This document shows, piece after piece, positions 8,737 through 17,251 of a stretch of 36,659 nucleotides of DNA. The notes below the pieces were generated by a model, which was not told the DNA's origin, ran no database searches, and was given only the letters and a program-made list of their open reading frames with translations. How positions within the stretch are numbered: position 1 is the first letter of the stretch; each line of letters begins with the position of its first letter. This DNA is from Roseovarius sp. (GTDB taxonomy: Bacteria; Pseudomonadota; Alphaproteobacteria; Rhodobacterales; Rhodobacteraceae), in contig JADQCC010000275.1 in NCBI GenBank assembly GCA_016278295.1, forward strand, positions 1 to 36,659. Direction: 5' to 3'. A program made the position numbers and the translations under genes.

Positions 8737-9902
8737 GACGCGTCACCATCCCCGTCGCCTACATGCCGCTCGTGGACGCGGCCCCCCTGATCATCGCGCA
8801 GGAACTGGGCTTTGCCGAGGCCGAGGCCATCGGGCTTGACCTCATCGCCGCGCCATCATGGTCGTCGTTGCGCGACATGCTGGGGTTTGGCCGCGTCGAC
8901 GCGGCGCATATGCTCTCGCCCGTGCCCGTGGCCATGCGGTTGGGACTGGGCGGCATGGGCGTCTCGCTTGCGGCGGTCTGCGTGCTGTCGGTCAATGGCG
9001 ACGTGATCGGTATCGGCCGCCCGCTGGAGGAGAAGCTGCGCGCATCTGGATTCGGCTTCGACTTCGAGGACGCCCGCACCGCCGCCACCGCGTTGCAGAA
9101 CGCGCGCCGGGACAAGCTGGTCCTTGGCGTGCCTTTCCCCTTTTCCATGCATGTCGAGCTCCTGCGCTATTGGGCGGAACGCACCGACCTGGGCGTCGAC
9201 AGCATTGAGATCCGCACCGTCCCGCCCCCGCTCATGGCCGAGGCGCTGGAGGCCGGCGATATAGACGCCTTCTGCGTAGGCGAGCCCTGGGGCTCGGTCG
9301 CGGTGGACCGGGGCGTCGGTGCGCTGCTCCTGCCGGGCCGGGCGATCTGGCAGGGCGCCCCGGAAAAGGTGCTGGCCACTCGCAGCGACTGGGCCGAGAC
9401 GGAACCGGACCTGCTGGGCCGACTGATCCGCGCCGTCTGGCAGGCCAGCCGCTGGCTCGCCAAACCTGACAGCCGGATCGCGGCGGCGGAGATCCTGTCG
9501 CGCAAGGGATATCTCGACCTTCCCCCGGAACTGATCGATCGGGCGCTGTCCGGCCGGATGATCCTGTCGGGGCACGGCGAGCAGCGGCAATGCGACGGTT
9601 TCCTGCGCTTTCACGGCGCCGCCGCCACCTTCCCCTGGCGCAGTCAGGCGAAATGGATAGCCCACCGACTGGCAAAGGCCCACGGGCTGGGCCCCGACAC
9701 CGACGCCGCGGCTTCGGTGTTCCGCGCGGATCTCTACCGGCAACACATGACCCAAACCGATGCGGACCTGCCCGGTGCATCGGCAAAACTGGAGGGCGCG
9801 ATTCGCCACCCCACCGCCGTCGCCTCCACCCGTGGAGCGTTGAACCTGCTGCCGGACCGTTTTTTTGATGGTGCAATTTTCGACCCGGATGCGCCGGAAT
9901 GA
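8733..9902 (+). CDS. nasS: NasS: cytoplasmic nitrate/nitrite-sensing NrtA-like protein
   Basis: The 389-residue protein has the fold of nitrate-binding proteins of the NrtA/NasF type (IPVAYMPLVDAAPLIIAQELG; AGDIDAFCVGEPWGSVAV; PEKVLATRSDW) but no signal peptide, as expected for the cytoplasmic sensor that sequesters NasT. GEPWGS corresponds to GEPWNQ in the NrtA encoded downstream. It overlaps nasT by four bases, so the two should be made in fixed ratio. An inverted repeat (GAATGAT/ATCATTC, 9897-9919) with a T-rich loop spans its stop codon and may weakly end the nasTS transcript. Confidence 0.92.
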   Translation: MRRVTIPVAYMPLVDAAPLIIAQELGFAEAEAIGLDLIAAPSWSSLRDMLGFGRVDAAHMLSPVPVAMRLGLGGMGVSLAAVCVLSVNGDVIGIGRPLEEKLRASGFGFDFEDARTAATALQNARRDKLVLGVPFPFSMHVELLRYWAERTDLGVDSIEIRTVPPPLMAEALEAGDIDAFCVGEPWGSVAVDRGVGALLLPGRAIWQGAPEKVLATRSDWAETEPDLLGRLIRAVWQASRWLAKPDSRIAAAEILSRKGYLDLPPELIDRALSGRMILSGHGEQRQCDGFLRFHGAAATFPWRSQAKWIAHRLAKAHGLGPDTDAAASVFRADLYRQHMTQTDADLPGASAKLEGAIRHPTAVASTRGALNLLPDRFFDGAIFDPDAPE

Positions 9903-9998
9903 TCGCTTTTTAATCATTCAGAACGCCAGCACCGCCCTTTTCCACTTCTCCGGCGAAAGCTCTGGCCGCCTTCGCTGCAAAGCGGCATAAAGATATCC

Positions 9999-10048
9999 GA
10001 CGGTGCGCAACGGGGTGTGCCGTCCCGAATTCCTCCCAATGACAGGGA
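9999..10048 (+). promoter_or_regulatory. candidate ANTAR tandem-hairpin leader of the nitrate assimilation operon
   Basis: Hairpin 1 has a 10-pair stem (9999-10008 with 10015-10024, three G-U pairs) closed by the six-base loop AACGGG. Hairpin 2 has a short stem TCCC/GGGA (10034-10037 with 10045-10048) around AATGACA. Known ANTAR targets are two neighbouring hairpins with hexaloops having A at position 1 and G at position 4; both loops have these bases, though the second loop has one extra base. The site lies in the 260-base gap before nrtA and directly after nasTS. I could not define a clean terminator downstream; a weak pairing lies at about 10073-10111. Confidence 0.5.
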
Positions 10049-10162
10049 TAATCTGAGCAAGGTCGCTCGCTTTCCGCCGACGCATGTTGGGGGACAGTGG
10101 ACGGCCTTTTGCATTTTTGCCCGGCTCCTCCTCCTCTGGACTTGGGCACATCGAAAGGACAA

Positions 10163-11533
10163 ATGATGAAAAAGTTCCTTCTCGGCCTTGCAGCCTCCAC
10201 CGCCCTTGTCGGCCCGGCGCTGGCCGACATGCTCGACCTTGAAAAGGATGAACTGACCTTCGGTTTCATCAAGCTGACGGACATGGCCCCGCTGGCCGTG
10301 GCCTATGAACAGGGCTATTTTCTCGACGAGGGCTTGTTCGTGACGCTGGAAGCGCAGGCCAACTGGAAAGTGCTGCTGGACGGCGTGATCGACGGACAAC
10401 TGGACGGTGCGCATATGCTGGCCGGCCAGCCGCTGGCCGCCACAATCGGCTTCGGCACAGAGGCGCATATCGTCACGCCGTTTTCCATGGACCTGAACGG
10501 CAACGGCATCACCGTGTCGAACGAGGTCTGGGAAAAGATGCTGCCACATATCCCCAAGATGGATGATGGCCGCCCGCAGCACCCGATTTCGGCCGAGGCG
10601 CTGGCCCCCGTGGTCGCGGAATACAAGGCCGAGGGCAAGCGCTTCAACATGGGCATGGTCTTTCCGGTCTCGACCCATAATTACGAGCTGCGCTACTGGC
10701 TGGCCGCCGGTGGCCTTCATCCGGGCTATTACAGCCCCGAGAACGTGACCGGGCAGATCGGCGCCGATGTGTACCTGTCCGTCACCCCGCCGCCGCAGAT
10801 GCCCGCCACGCTGGAGGCCGACACGATCCACGGCTATTGCGTGGGCGAGCCGTGGAACCAGCAGGCGGTGTTCAAGGGCATCGGCGTGCCGGTCATCACC
10901 GACTACCAGCTGTGGAAGAACAACCCCGAAAAGGTGTTTGGCATCACCGCCAAGTTCGCCGAGGACTATCCCAACACAACGCTGGCCATCACCAAGGCAC
11001 TGATCCGCGCGGCGATGTGGCTGGACGAAAACGACAACGCCAACCGTCCCGAAGCCGTCGAGATCCTCAGCCGCCCGGAATACGTGGGCGCGGATTACGA
11101 CGTGATCGCCAACTCCATGACCGGCTTCTTCGAGTTCGAAAAAGGCGACAAGCGCGACATTCCCGATTTCAACGTCTTCTTCCGCTACAACGCGACGTAC
11201 CCGTTCTATTCCGATGCCGTTTGGTACCTCACCCAGATGCGCCGCTGGGGCCAGATTGCCGAGCCGAAACCTGACAGCTGGTACGACGAGGTCGCCAAAT
11301 CGGTCTACAAGCCCGAGATCTACCTCGAAGCAGCCCGGCTGCTGGTCGATGACGGCCTCGCCAACGAAGAAGATTTCCCTTGGGACAGCGATGGCTACAA
11401 GGCCCCGACCCCGGCGGGCGATATCATCGACGGCATCGCCTATGACGGCAAGGCACCCAACGCCTATCTCGACAGCCTGCCCATTGGGCTTAAGGGCGAG
11501 CAGATCGTCGTGGGCACCAAGGTCGAGGGCTGA
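10163..11533 (+). CDS. nrtA: nitrate ABC transporter periplasmic binding protein
   Basis: The 456-residue protein has a Sec signal peptide ([21 protein letters not shown], about residues 1-21) and no lipobox. Typical NrtA segments follow: [59 protein letters not shown] and [18 protein letters not shown]. It captures nitrate (and often nitrite) for NrtB. The ribosome site AAGGA is three bases from the ATG at 10163 and six from the ATG at 10166, so the second may be the true start. It is the first gene of the structural operon after the ANTAR-type leader. Confidence 0.95.
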   Translation: MMKKFLLGLAASTALVGPALADMLDLEKDELTFGFIKLTDMAPLAVAYEQGYFLDEGLFVTLEAQANWKVLLDGVIDGQLDGAHMLAGQPLAATIGFGTEAHIVTPFSMDLNGNGITVSNEVWEKMLPHIPKMDDGRPQHPISAEALAPVVAEYKAEGKRFNMGMVFPVSTHNYELRYWLAAGGLHPGYYSPENVTGQIGADVYLSVTPPPQMPATLEADTIHGYCVGEPWNQQAVFKGIGVPVITDYQLWKNNPEKVFGITAKFAEDYPNTTLAITKALIRAAMWLDENDNANRPEAVEILSRPEYVGADYDVIANSMTGFFEFEKGDKRDIPDFNVFFRYNATYPFYSDAVWYLTQMRRWGQIAEPKPDSWYDEVAKSVYKPEIYLEAARLLVDDGLANEEDFPWDSDGYKAPTPAGDIIDGIAYDGKAPNAYLDSLPIGLKGEQIVVGTKVEG

Positions 11534-11560
11534 CCAAAGCGCGTATCACCCAGACAGCGC

Positions 11561-11581
11561 GCCCCGGGCGAAGACCGGGGC
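11561..11581 (+). other. intercistronic hairpin between nrtA and nrtB
   Basis: GCCCCGG and CCGGGGC form a perfect 7-pair stem with the loop GCGAAGA, 27 bases after the nrtA stop and with no U-run. In ABC transporter operons such a hairpin often protects the 3' end of the binding-protein message, giving excess binding protein. The sequence resembles the palindrome at 16868-16884 in the same operon. Confidence 0.5.
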
Positions 11582-11607
11582 CTCCCCCTCATATCCAGGA
11601 AACGCAG

Positions 11608-12684
11608 ATGACAACCGTCGATCCGAATTTCACAGAGACCGCCGACCGCGAAGCGCGGCGCGCGCGGCTCTTCACCCGCATCAACGCTGCCGACAAATGG
11701 TTCCAGATGCTGGGGCTGAGCTGGGCGACGCCGGTTCTGAAGGCTGCCGCCGGCGACAATCCGAAGGCACAAGCAAAGGAAATCTGGCGCCTGCTGGCAG
11801 TGCCGCTTTTGGCCATCGCGGCCTTCCTGCTGCTCTGGGGCATGCTTGCGCCCAAGGTCGAAACCTCGCTTGGCGTGGTGCCGGGGCCGGCGCAGGTCTG
11901 GGAAGAGGCCGTCAACCTGCACGAGGATGCCCGGGCCAAGGCCGGGAAGCGTGCCGAGTTCCAGGCCAAGGTGGACCAGTTGAACGAACGCCTGGTCGCC
12001 AACGGGCAGGAACCCAAGGAACGCGCCTATACCGGTGCGCCGAGTTATTATCAGCAGATATGGACGTCGATCCAGACGGTCTTTTTCGGCTTCCTTTTGG
12101 CGACGTTGGTGGCCGTGCCACTTGGGATTCTCGCAGGGCTTTCGCCCACGGCCAATGCCGGCCTCAACCCGTTGATCCAGATATTCAAGCCGGTCTCGCC
12201 GCTGGCGTGGCTGCCGATCGTGACGATGATCGTCTCGGCACTTGCGGCGACGGAGGGCGGGCTATTCCCCAAAAGCTTCATCATTTCTGCGGTGACCGTG
12301 ACGTTGTGCTCGCTCTGGCCCACGTTGATCAACACGTCGCTTGGTGTGGCCAGCATCGACAAGGACCTTGTGAATGTCTCGAAGGTGCTGAAGATGAATA
12401 CTTATACCAAGATCACCAAACTGGTGCTGCCCTCGGCCCTGCCGCTGATTTTCACCGGGCTGCGGCTGAGCCTGGGGGTGGGCTGGATGGTGCTGATCGC
12501 GGCTGAAATGCTGGCCCAGAACCCGGGCCTGGGCAAGTTCGTCTGGGACGAGTTCCAGAACGGATCCTCCTCCAGCCTCGCCAAGATCATGGTCGCCGTG
12601 CTGACCATCGGCATCATCGGCTTCCTGCTGGATCGCGTGATGTACGCGCTGCAATCGCTCTTTACCTTCACGAACAACCGGTGA
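11608..12684 (+). CDS. nrtB: nitrate ABC transporter permease
   Basis: The 358-residue membrane protein has a first span (about residues 68-88, LLAVPLLAIAAFLLLWGM). A hydrophilic, coiled-coil-prone insert rich in Lys, Gln and Glu follows (about 97-140), then the core permease with the EAA-type cytoplasmic loop (LKMNTYTKITKLVLPSALPL). The long charged N-terminus and the periplasmic insert match proteobacterial NrtB. It forms the channel for nitrate with the ATPase encoded 43 bases downstream. The start at 11608 follows CAGGAAACGCAG. Confidence 0.94.
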   Translation: MTTVDPNFTETADREARRARLFTRINAADKWFQMLGLSWATPVLKAAAGDNPKAQAKEIWRLLAVPLLAIAAFLLLWGMLAPKVETSLGVVPGPAQVWEEAVNLHEDARAKAGKRAEFQAKVDQLNERLVANGQEPKERAYTGAPSYYQQIWTSIQTVFFGFLLATLVAVPLGILAGLSPTANAGLNPLIQIFKPVSPLAWLPIVTMIVSALAATEGGLFPKSFIISAVTVTLCSLWPTLINTSLGVASIDKDLVNVSKVLKMNTYTKITKLVLPSALPLIFTGLRLSLGVGWMVLIAAEMLAQNPGLGKFVWDEFQNGSSSSLAKIMVAVLTIGIIGFLLDRVMYALQSLFTFTNNR

Positions 12685-12727
12685 GCCGCGCTCAAGCAGC
12701 GAAGCGGTAGCGCAAAAGGACAACTTC

Positions 12728-14407
12728 ATGAGCATTCTCAAACTCGACAATGTCAGTCAGAGCTTCGGCACCGGCCTGCACGTCACCCACGTGCTCAAGG
12801 ACATCGACCTCGACGTCAAGGAAGGCGAGTTCCTCGTGCTGCTGGGGTTCTCCGGGACCGGCAAGACGGCCCTGATAAGCCTGATGGCGGGGCTGGAAAG
12901 TCCCACCAAAGGCAGCATCACTTTCAAGGGCGCGCCCGTCACCGGCCCGGGGCCGGAGCGTGGCGTGATCTTTCAAAGCTACTCGCTCATGCCGTGGCTG
13001 ACCGTGAACGGCAATGTCGGCCTGGCGGTGGACGCCGTCTTCCCTGGCCTGTCGCGGGCCGAAAAGGCGGCGAAGGTTGCGCATTACGTGGACATGGTGG
13101 GGCTGTCCCACGCCGCCACGCGCCGCCCGGCAGAGCTTTCGGGTGGCATGCGCCAACGGGTCAATGTCGCCCGTGCCTTGGCGATGAACCCCGAAATGCT
13201 GCTGCTGGACGAGCCGTTGTCGGCGCTCGACGCGCTGACGCGCGCCAATCTTGCCGACGAGATCGAGCATATCTGGCAGGCGGACCAGAAGACCTGCGTA
13301 CTGATCACCAATGACGTGGACGAGGCGATCATCCTTGCCGACCGGATCATTGCGCTGAACCCCGAAGGAACATTGGGCGAAGAGTTCATGGTGACCATTC
13401 CGCGCCCGCGTAACCGGATGGAGATGAACACCGACGACACGTTCAAGCGCCTGCGCGCCGACGTGACCAAGTACCTGATGGATGTCGGGATAGAGGCCAA
13501 AATCGAAGGCACCCGCAACCTGCCGGACGTGACCCCGATCCACGGTCTGCCCGCTGCCATCAAGGACGCGCAGAAGGGCCTGATCGACGATCACTTTCTC
13601 GATTTCAGCCAGTTGCACAAGGTCTATCCCACACCCAAGGGGCCGCTGACGGTGGTCGAGGATTTCGACCTCAAGATCGAGCGGGGAGAGTTCATTTCCC
13701 TGATCGGGCATTCGGGTTGTGGCAAGTCCACCGTACTGACCATGGCCGCAGGGCTGAACGGCATTTCCAAAGGCGCGATCAAGCTGGATGGCCGTCACGT
13801 GGAGGGCGCCGACCCGGAGCGCGCGGTGGTCTTCCAGTCGCCCAACCTGTTTCCGTGGCTGTCAGCGCGCGGGAACTGCGCTATAGGCGTTGACAAGGTC
13901 TATCCCCGCGCGAGCCAGGCCGAACGGCAGGACGTGGTGGAATACTACCTGGAACGTGTCGGCCTTGCGGACGCGATGGACAAGCCCGCCTGCGATATGT
14001 CCAACGGTATGCAGCAACGCGTCGGTATCGCGCGGGCCTTTGCTCTGTCTCCCAAGCTGCTGCTGCTCGACGAGCCCTTCGGGATGCTCGACAGCCTGAC
14101 CCGCTGGGAATTGCAGGAAGTGCTGATGGAAGTCTGGTCGCGTACCAAGGTCACCGCGATCTGCGTCACCCATGATGTGGACGAGGCGATCCTGCTGGCC
14201 GATCGCGTGGTGATGATGACCAACGGCCCGCAGGCTACGATCGGGCGGATCACCAAGGTGGATCTGCCCCGGCCCCGGACCCGCAAGGCCCTGCTCGAGC
14301 ATTCGAATTATTACGCCTACCGGCAGGACGTGCTGGATTTCCTGGAAAAGTACGAACACGGAGCAAAGCCCAAGTCACCGGCCCCCAAGGCCATAGCGGC
14401 GGAGTGA
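12728..14407 (+). CDS. nitrate ABC transporter, two ATPase domains fused in one chain
   Basis: The 559-residue protein carries two nucleotide-binding domains joined by a linker of roughly 100 residues. Domain 1 has Walker A GFSGTGKT (40-47), signature LSGGM (137-141) and Walker B LLLLDEPLSALD, but the switch histidine is Asn (ITNDVDEA, residue 195). Domain 2 has Walker A GHSGCGKST (327-335), signature MSNGM (424-428), Walker B LLLLDEPFGMLD and a normal switch His (VTHDVDEA, residue 482). It powers NrtB. Proteobacteria usually carry one nrtC- or nrtD-type ATPase, so this looks like an nrtC-nrtD fusion, and I leave the symbol blank. The nirB start lies five bases after its stop. Confidence 0.93.
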   Translation: MSILKLDNVSQSFGTGLHVTHVLKDIDLDVKEGEFLVLLGFSGTGKTALISLMAGLESPTKGSITFKGAPVTGPGPERGVIFQSYSLMPWLTVNGNVGLAVDAVFPGLSRAEKAAKVAHYVDMVGLSHAATRRPAELSGGMRQRVNVARALAMNPEMLLLDEPLSALDALTRANLADEIEHIWQADQKTCVLITNDVDEAIILADRIIALNPEGTLGEEFMVTIPRPRNRMEMNTDDTFKRLRADVTKYLMDVGIEAKIEGTRNLPDVTPIHGLPAAIKDAQKGLIDDHFLDFSQLHKVYPTPKGPLTVVEDFDLKIERGEFISLIGHSGCGKSTVLTMAAGLNGISKGAIKLDGRHVEGADPERAVVFQSPNLFPWLSARGNCAIGVDKVYPRASQAERQDVVEYYLERVGLADAMDKPACDMSNGMQQRVGIARAFALSPKLLLLDEPFGMLDSLTRWELQEVLMEVWSRTKVTAICVTHDVDEAILLADRVVMMTNGPQATIGRITKVDLPRPRTRKALLEHSNYYAYRQDVLDFLEKYEHGAKPKSPAPKAIAAE

Positions 14408-14411
14408 ACGC

Positions 14412-16844
14412 ATGAGACAGAAACTGGTTATCATCGGGGCCGGCATGGCCTCGGGCCGGGTAATCGAGCACCTGGTCGAGCAGAGCCCGGACGCCTTTGA
14501 CATAACGCTTTTCAACGCTGAGCCGCGGGGCAACTACAACCGGATCATGCTGTCGCCGGTGCTGTCGGGCGACAAAACCTACGACGAGATCGTGACCCAT
14601 GACGCGGACTGGTACGAGACCCACGGCGTGACATGCCGGTTCGGCGAGCACGTGGTCGGCATCGACCGCGACCGCAAGATGGTCGAAGGCCAGAACAGCA
14701 GTGTGCCGTATGACAAGCTGATCATCGCGACCGGATCGGCCCCCTTTATCATCCCGGTCGAGGGCAAGGGCCTGCCGGGGGTCATCACCTACCGCGATCT
14801 GGACGATACCAACGCGATGATCGAGGCCGCGCGGCATGGCGGCAAGGCGGTGGTGATCGGGGGCGGTTTGCTGGGTCTCGAGGCCGCGGCGGGACTGGCC
14901 GAACGCGGCATGGAGGTGACCGTGCTGCACCTGATGGGCCACCTGATGGAGCGGCAGTTGGACGAAGCTGCCGGATACCTGTTGCGGCGGGATATTGAAA
15001 AGCGCGGGATCACCATTCGCACCCGGGCCTCGACCGCGGCCATCCTGGGCAAGGACCGTGTGGAGGGCGTGCTGCTGGAGGACAATACCGGGTTTGAAGC
15101 CGATCTTGTCGTCATGGCCGTCGGTATCCGGCCAGAGACGCGGCTGGCCAGCGATGCCGGCCTGGAGGTCGCGCGCGGGATCGAGGTGAACGCGCAGATG
15201 CAGAGCCTGAGTGACCCGGACATTTACGCCGTCGGGGAATGCGTGGAGTTCGGCGGGCATCTCTTTGGCCTTGTCGCGCCACTTTACGACCAGGCAAAGG
15301 TGCTGGCGCGGTCGCTGCTGGATCAGCCCGACGCCTTTGTCGTCAAGGATATCGCCACCAAGCTGAAGGTTACCGGGTGCGACCTGTTTAGCGCCGGTGA
15401 CTTTGCCGAGGCGGAGGGCCGCGAGGACATCGTCTTTCGCGACCCGGCGCGGGGCATCTACAAGCGTCTGGTGATTGAGGATGACCGGCTGATCGGCGCG
15501 GTCATGTACGGAGACACCGCGGACGGGAACTGGTTCTTCGGGCTAATCAAGGACGGCACCGAGATCGGCGAGATGCGCGAGACGCTCATATTCGGCCCGG
15601 CCTACCAGGGAGGGTCTGCCACGGACCCTCTCTCAGCCGTTGCAGCATTGTCGCGTGATGCGGAGATTTGCGGCTGCAACGGCATTTGCAAGGGCACCAT
15701 CGTGGACGCCATCGCGGGCGGGGCGACCGACCTCGGCGCGGTGAGGGCGCAGACCAAGGCCAGCGCCTCCTGCGGGACCTGCGCGGGGCTGGTGGAACAA
15801 TTGCTGCAGGTGACGCTGGGCGGTGATTTCCAGATGCCCACGGAGCAGCCGATCTGCGGGTGCTGCGACCTCAGCCACGAGGATGTGCGCCGCCTGATCA
15901 AGAGCCAGGAGCTGAAGAGCCAGGAGGCGATCTGGCAGGAACTGGGGTGGAAGACCCGAAACGGTTGTCACATCTGCCGTCCGGCGGTGAATTTCTACCT
16001 TCTGGCAGACTGGCCGCTGGAATACCGCGACGATCCGCAAAGCCGCTTTGTCAACGAGCGCAAGCACGCCAACATCCAGAAGGACGGCACGTTCAGTGTC
16101 GTGCCCCGGATGTGGGGCGGCGTCACCAACGCGGCCGAGCTGCGCGCCATCGCCGACGCGGCCGAGAAATACGACGTGCCCACCGTCAAGGTCACGGGCG
16201 GCCAGCGCATCGACCTGCTGGGCGTCAAGGGCGAAGACCTGCCCGCCATCTGGAACGACCTGAACAAGGCCGGGCTGGTTTCGGGACACGCCTATTCCAA
16301 GGGGCTGCGCACGGTGAAGACCTGTGTCGGGACGGATCACTGCCGCTTTGGCACGCAGGACAGCACCGGGCTGGGTGTGAAGCTGGAACAGATCCTGTGG
16401 GGGGCCTGGACGCCGCACAAGGTAAAGCTGGCAGTGTCGGGCTGCCCGCGCAACTGCGCCGAGGCCACCTGCAAGGACGTTGGTATCGTCTGTGTCGATA
16501 GCGGATACCAGGTGGGTGTCGCTGGGGCTGCGGGCATGGACGTGAAGGAAACCGAACGCCTTGTCGATGTGGCGACCGAGGCCGAGGCCATCGAGTGGAT
16601 CACCGCCTTTGTCCAGCTTTACCGCGAGAACGCCAAGTATCTCGACCGGCCTTACAAGTGGGTCGCCAAGGTCGGGCTGGACTGGGTCAAGGAGACGCTG
16701 GCCAGCGCGGAGGAGCGCGCGCGGCTGGTGGAGGCGTTCGAGCTGTCGCAGTCGATCTATCGCAAGGATCCCTGGGCCGAGCATGCGAAACAGGCCGAGC
16801 GGTTCCAGCCGGTGGCCGACCTGACACTGGAGGCCGCTGAGTAA
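14412..16844 (+). CDS. nirB: assimilatory nitrite reductase [NAD(P)H], large subunit
   Basis: The 810-residue protein has an FAD-binding motif (VIIGAGMASGRVIEHL, residues 5-20) and an NAD(P)H site (AVVIGGGLLGLEAAAGLAERG). The middle has BFD-like [2Fe-2S] cysteines (EICGCNGICKG...SASCGTCAG; ICGCCDLSHEDV). The sulfite/nitrite-reductase core carries the sirohaem/[4Fe-4S] cysteines TCVGTDHCRFG and SGCPRNCAEATCKD. It reduces nitrite to ammonium with six electrons from NAD(P)H, together with NirD. The ribosome site GGAG overlaps the preceding stop region. Length is normal for NirB. No sirohaem synthase gene is present in the window. Confidence 0.97.
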   Translation: MRQKLVIIGAGMASGRVIEHLVEQSPDAFDITLFNAEPRGNYNRIMLSPVLSGDKTYDEIVTHDADWYETHGVTCRFGEHVVGIDRDRKMVEGQNSSVPYDKLIIATGSAPFIIPVEGKGLPGVITYRDLDDTNAMIEAARHGGKAVVIGGGLLGLEAAAGLAERGMEVTVLHLMGHLMERQLDEAAGYLLRRDIEKRGITIRTRASTAAILGKDRVEGVLLEDNTGFEADLVVMAVGIRPETRLASDAGLEVARGIEVNAQMQSLSDPDIYAVGECVEFGGHLFGLVAPLYDQAKVLARSLLDQPDAFVVKDIATKLKVTGCDLFSAGDFAEAEGREDIVFRDPARGIYKRLVIEDDRLIGAVMYGDTADGNWFFGLIKDGTEIGEMRETLIFGPAYQGGSATDPLSAVAALSRDAEICGCNGICKGTIVDAIAGGATDLGAVRAQTKASASCGTCAGLVEQLLQVTLGGDFQMPTEQPICGCCDLSHEDVRRLIKSQELKSQEAIWQELGWKTRNGCHICRPAVNFYLLADWPLEYRDDPQSRFVNERKHANIQKDGTFSVVPRMWGGVTNAAELRAIADAAEKYDVPTVKVTGGQRIDLLGVKGEDLPAIWNDLNKAGLVSGHAYSKGLRTVKTCVGTDHCRFGTQDSTGLGVKLEQILWGAWTPHKVKLAVSGCPRNCAEATCKDVGIVCVDSGYQVGVAGAAGMDVKETERLVDVATEAEAIEWITAFVQLYRENAKYLDRPYKWVAKVGLDWVKETLASAEERARLVEAFELSQSIYRKDPWAEHAKQAERFQPVADLTLEAAE

Positions 16845-16867
16845 TGCAGCGCGCCCGGAACTCAGGC

Positions 16868-16884
16868 CCCGGGTCGAGCCCGGG
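16868..16884 (+). other. short palindrome between nirB and nirD
   Basis: CCCGGG, TCGAG, CCCGGG makes a compact 6-pair hairpin in the 77-base gap between nirB and nirD. Like the nrtA-nrtB hairpin it has no U-run. It may be a small repeated intergenic palindrome or an mRNA stability element. Confidence 0.4.
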
Positions 16885-16921
16885 ACGCGGGCCGCAAAGC
16901 TGTCACCGGAAAGGACAGAAC

Positions 16922-17251
16922 ATGAGCTGGATCGATATCTGCGCCATTGACGACATTCCCCTGCGCGGGGCGCGCAAGCTGAAGACCGAACTGGGCTGTG
17001 TCGCCGTTTTCCGGACGGCCGAGAACGAGGTATTTGCCGCGTCTAACACCTGTCCGCACAAGGGCGGGCCGCTGTCCGAGGGGATCGTGCATGGTCAATC
17101 CGTGACCTGCCCGCTGCATAATTGGGTGTTCGATCTCAATACAGGCCAGGCGCAGGGAGAGGACGGGCAGATCGATACCTTTCCGCTGCGGGTCGAGGCG
17201 GGGCGCGTCCTGATAGACGGGACGGGCCTTTCGGGCCGGAGTGCTGCGTGA
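16922..17251 (+). CDS. nirD: assimilatory nitrite reductase, small (Rieske-type) subunit
   Basis: The ATG at 16922 follows AAAGGACAGAAC and gives 109 residues (start MSWIDICAIDDIPLRGARKL). The Rieske-like region CPHKGGPLSEG...CPLHNWVFDLNTG retains both Cys-x-His pairs, so it can bind a [2Fe-2S] cluster. An open frame to 16844 would add 26 residues without conservation. It pairs with NirB. Its TGA overlaps the nasA ATG by one base (TGATG at 17249-17253), implying coupled translation. Confidence 0.94.
   Translation: MSWIDICAIDDIPLRGARKLKTELGCVAVFRTAENEVFAASNTCPHKGGPLSEGIVHGQSVTCPLHNWVFDLNTGQAQGEDGQIDTFPLRVEAGRVLIDGTGLSGRSAA

Noticed and set aside
9930-9998. Sigma-54 promoter before nrtA
   Set aside because: A TGGC...TGC pair near 9963-9978 has an 11-base instead of 10-base gap between GG and GC and lacks the rest of the consensus.
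10073-10111. Intrinsic terminator within the nrtA leader
   Set aside because: The CCGCC...GGACGG pairing has mismatches and a long loop, so I do not call it as a terminator even though the ANTAR model would predict one near here.
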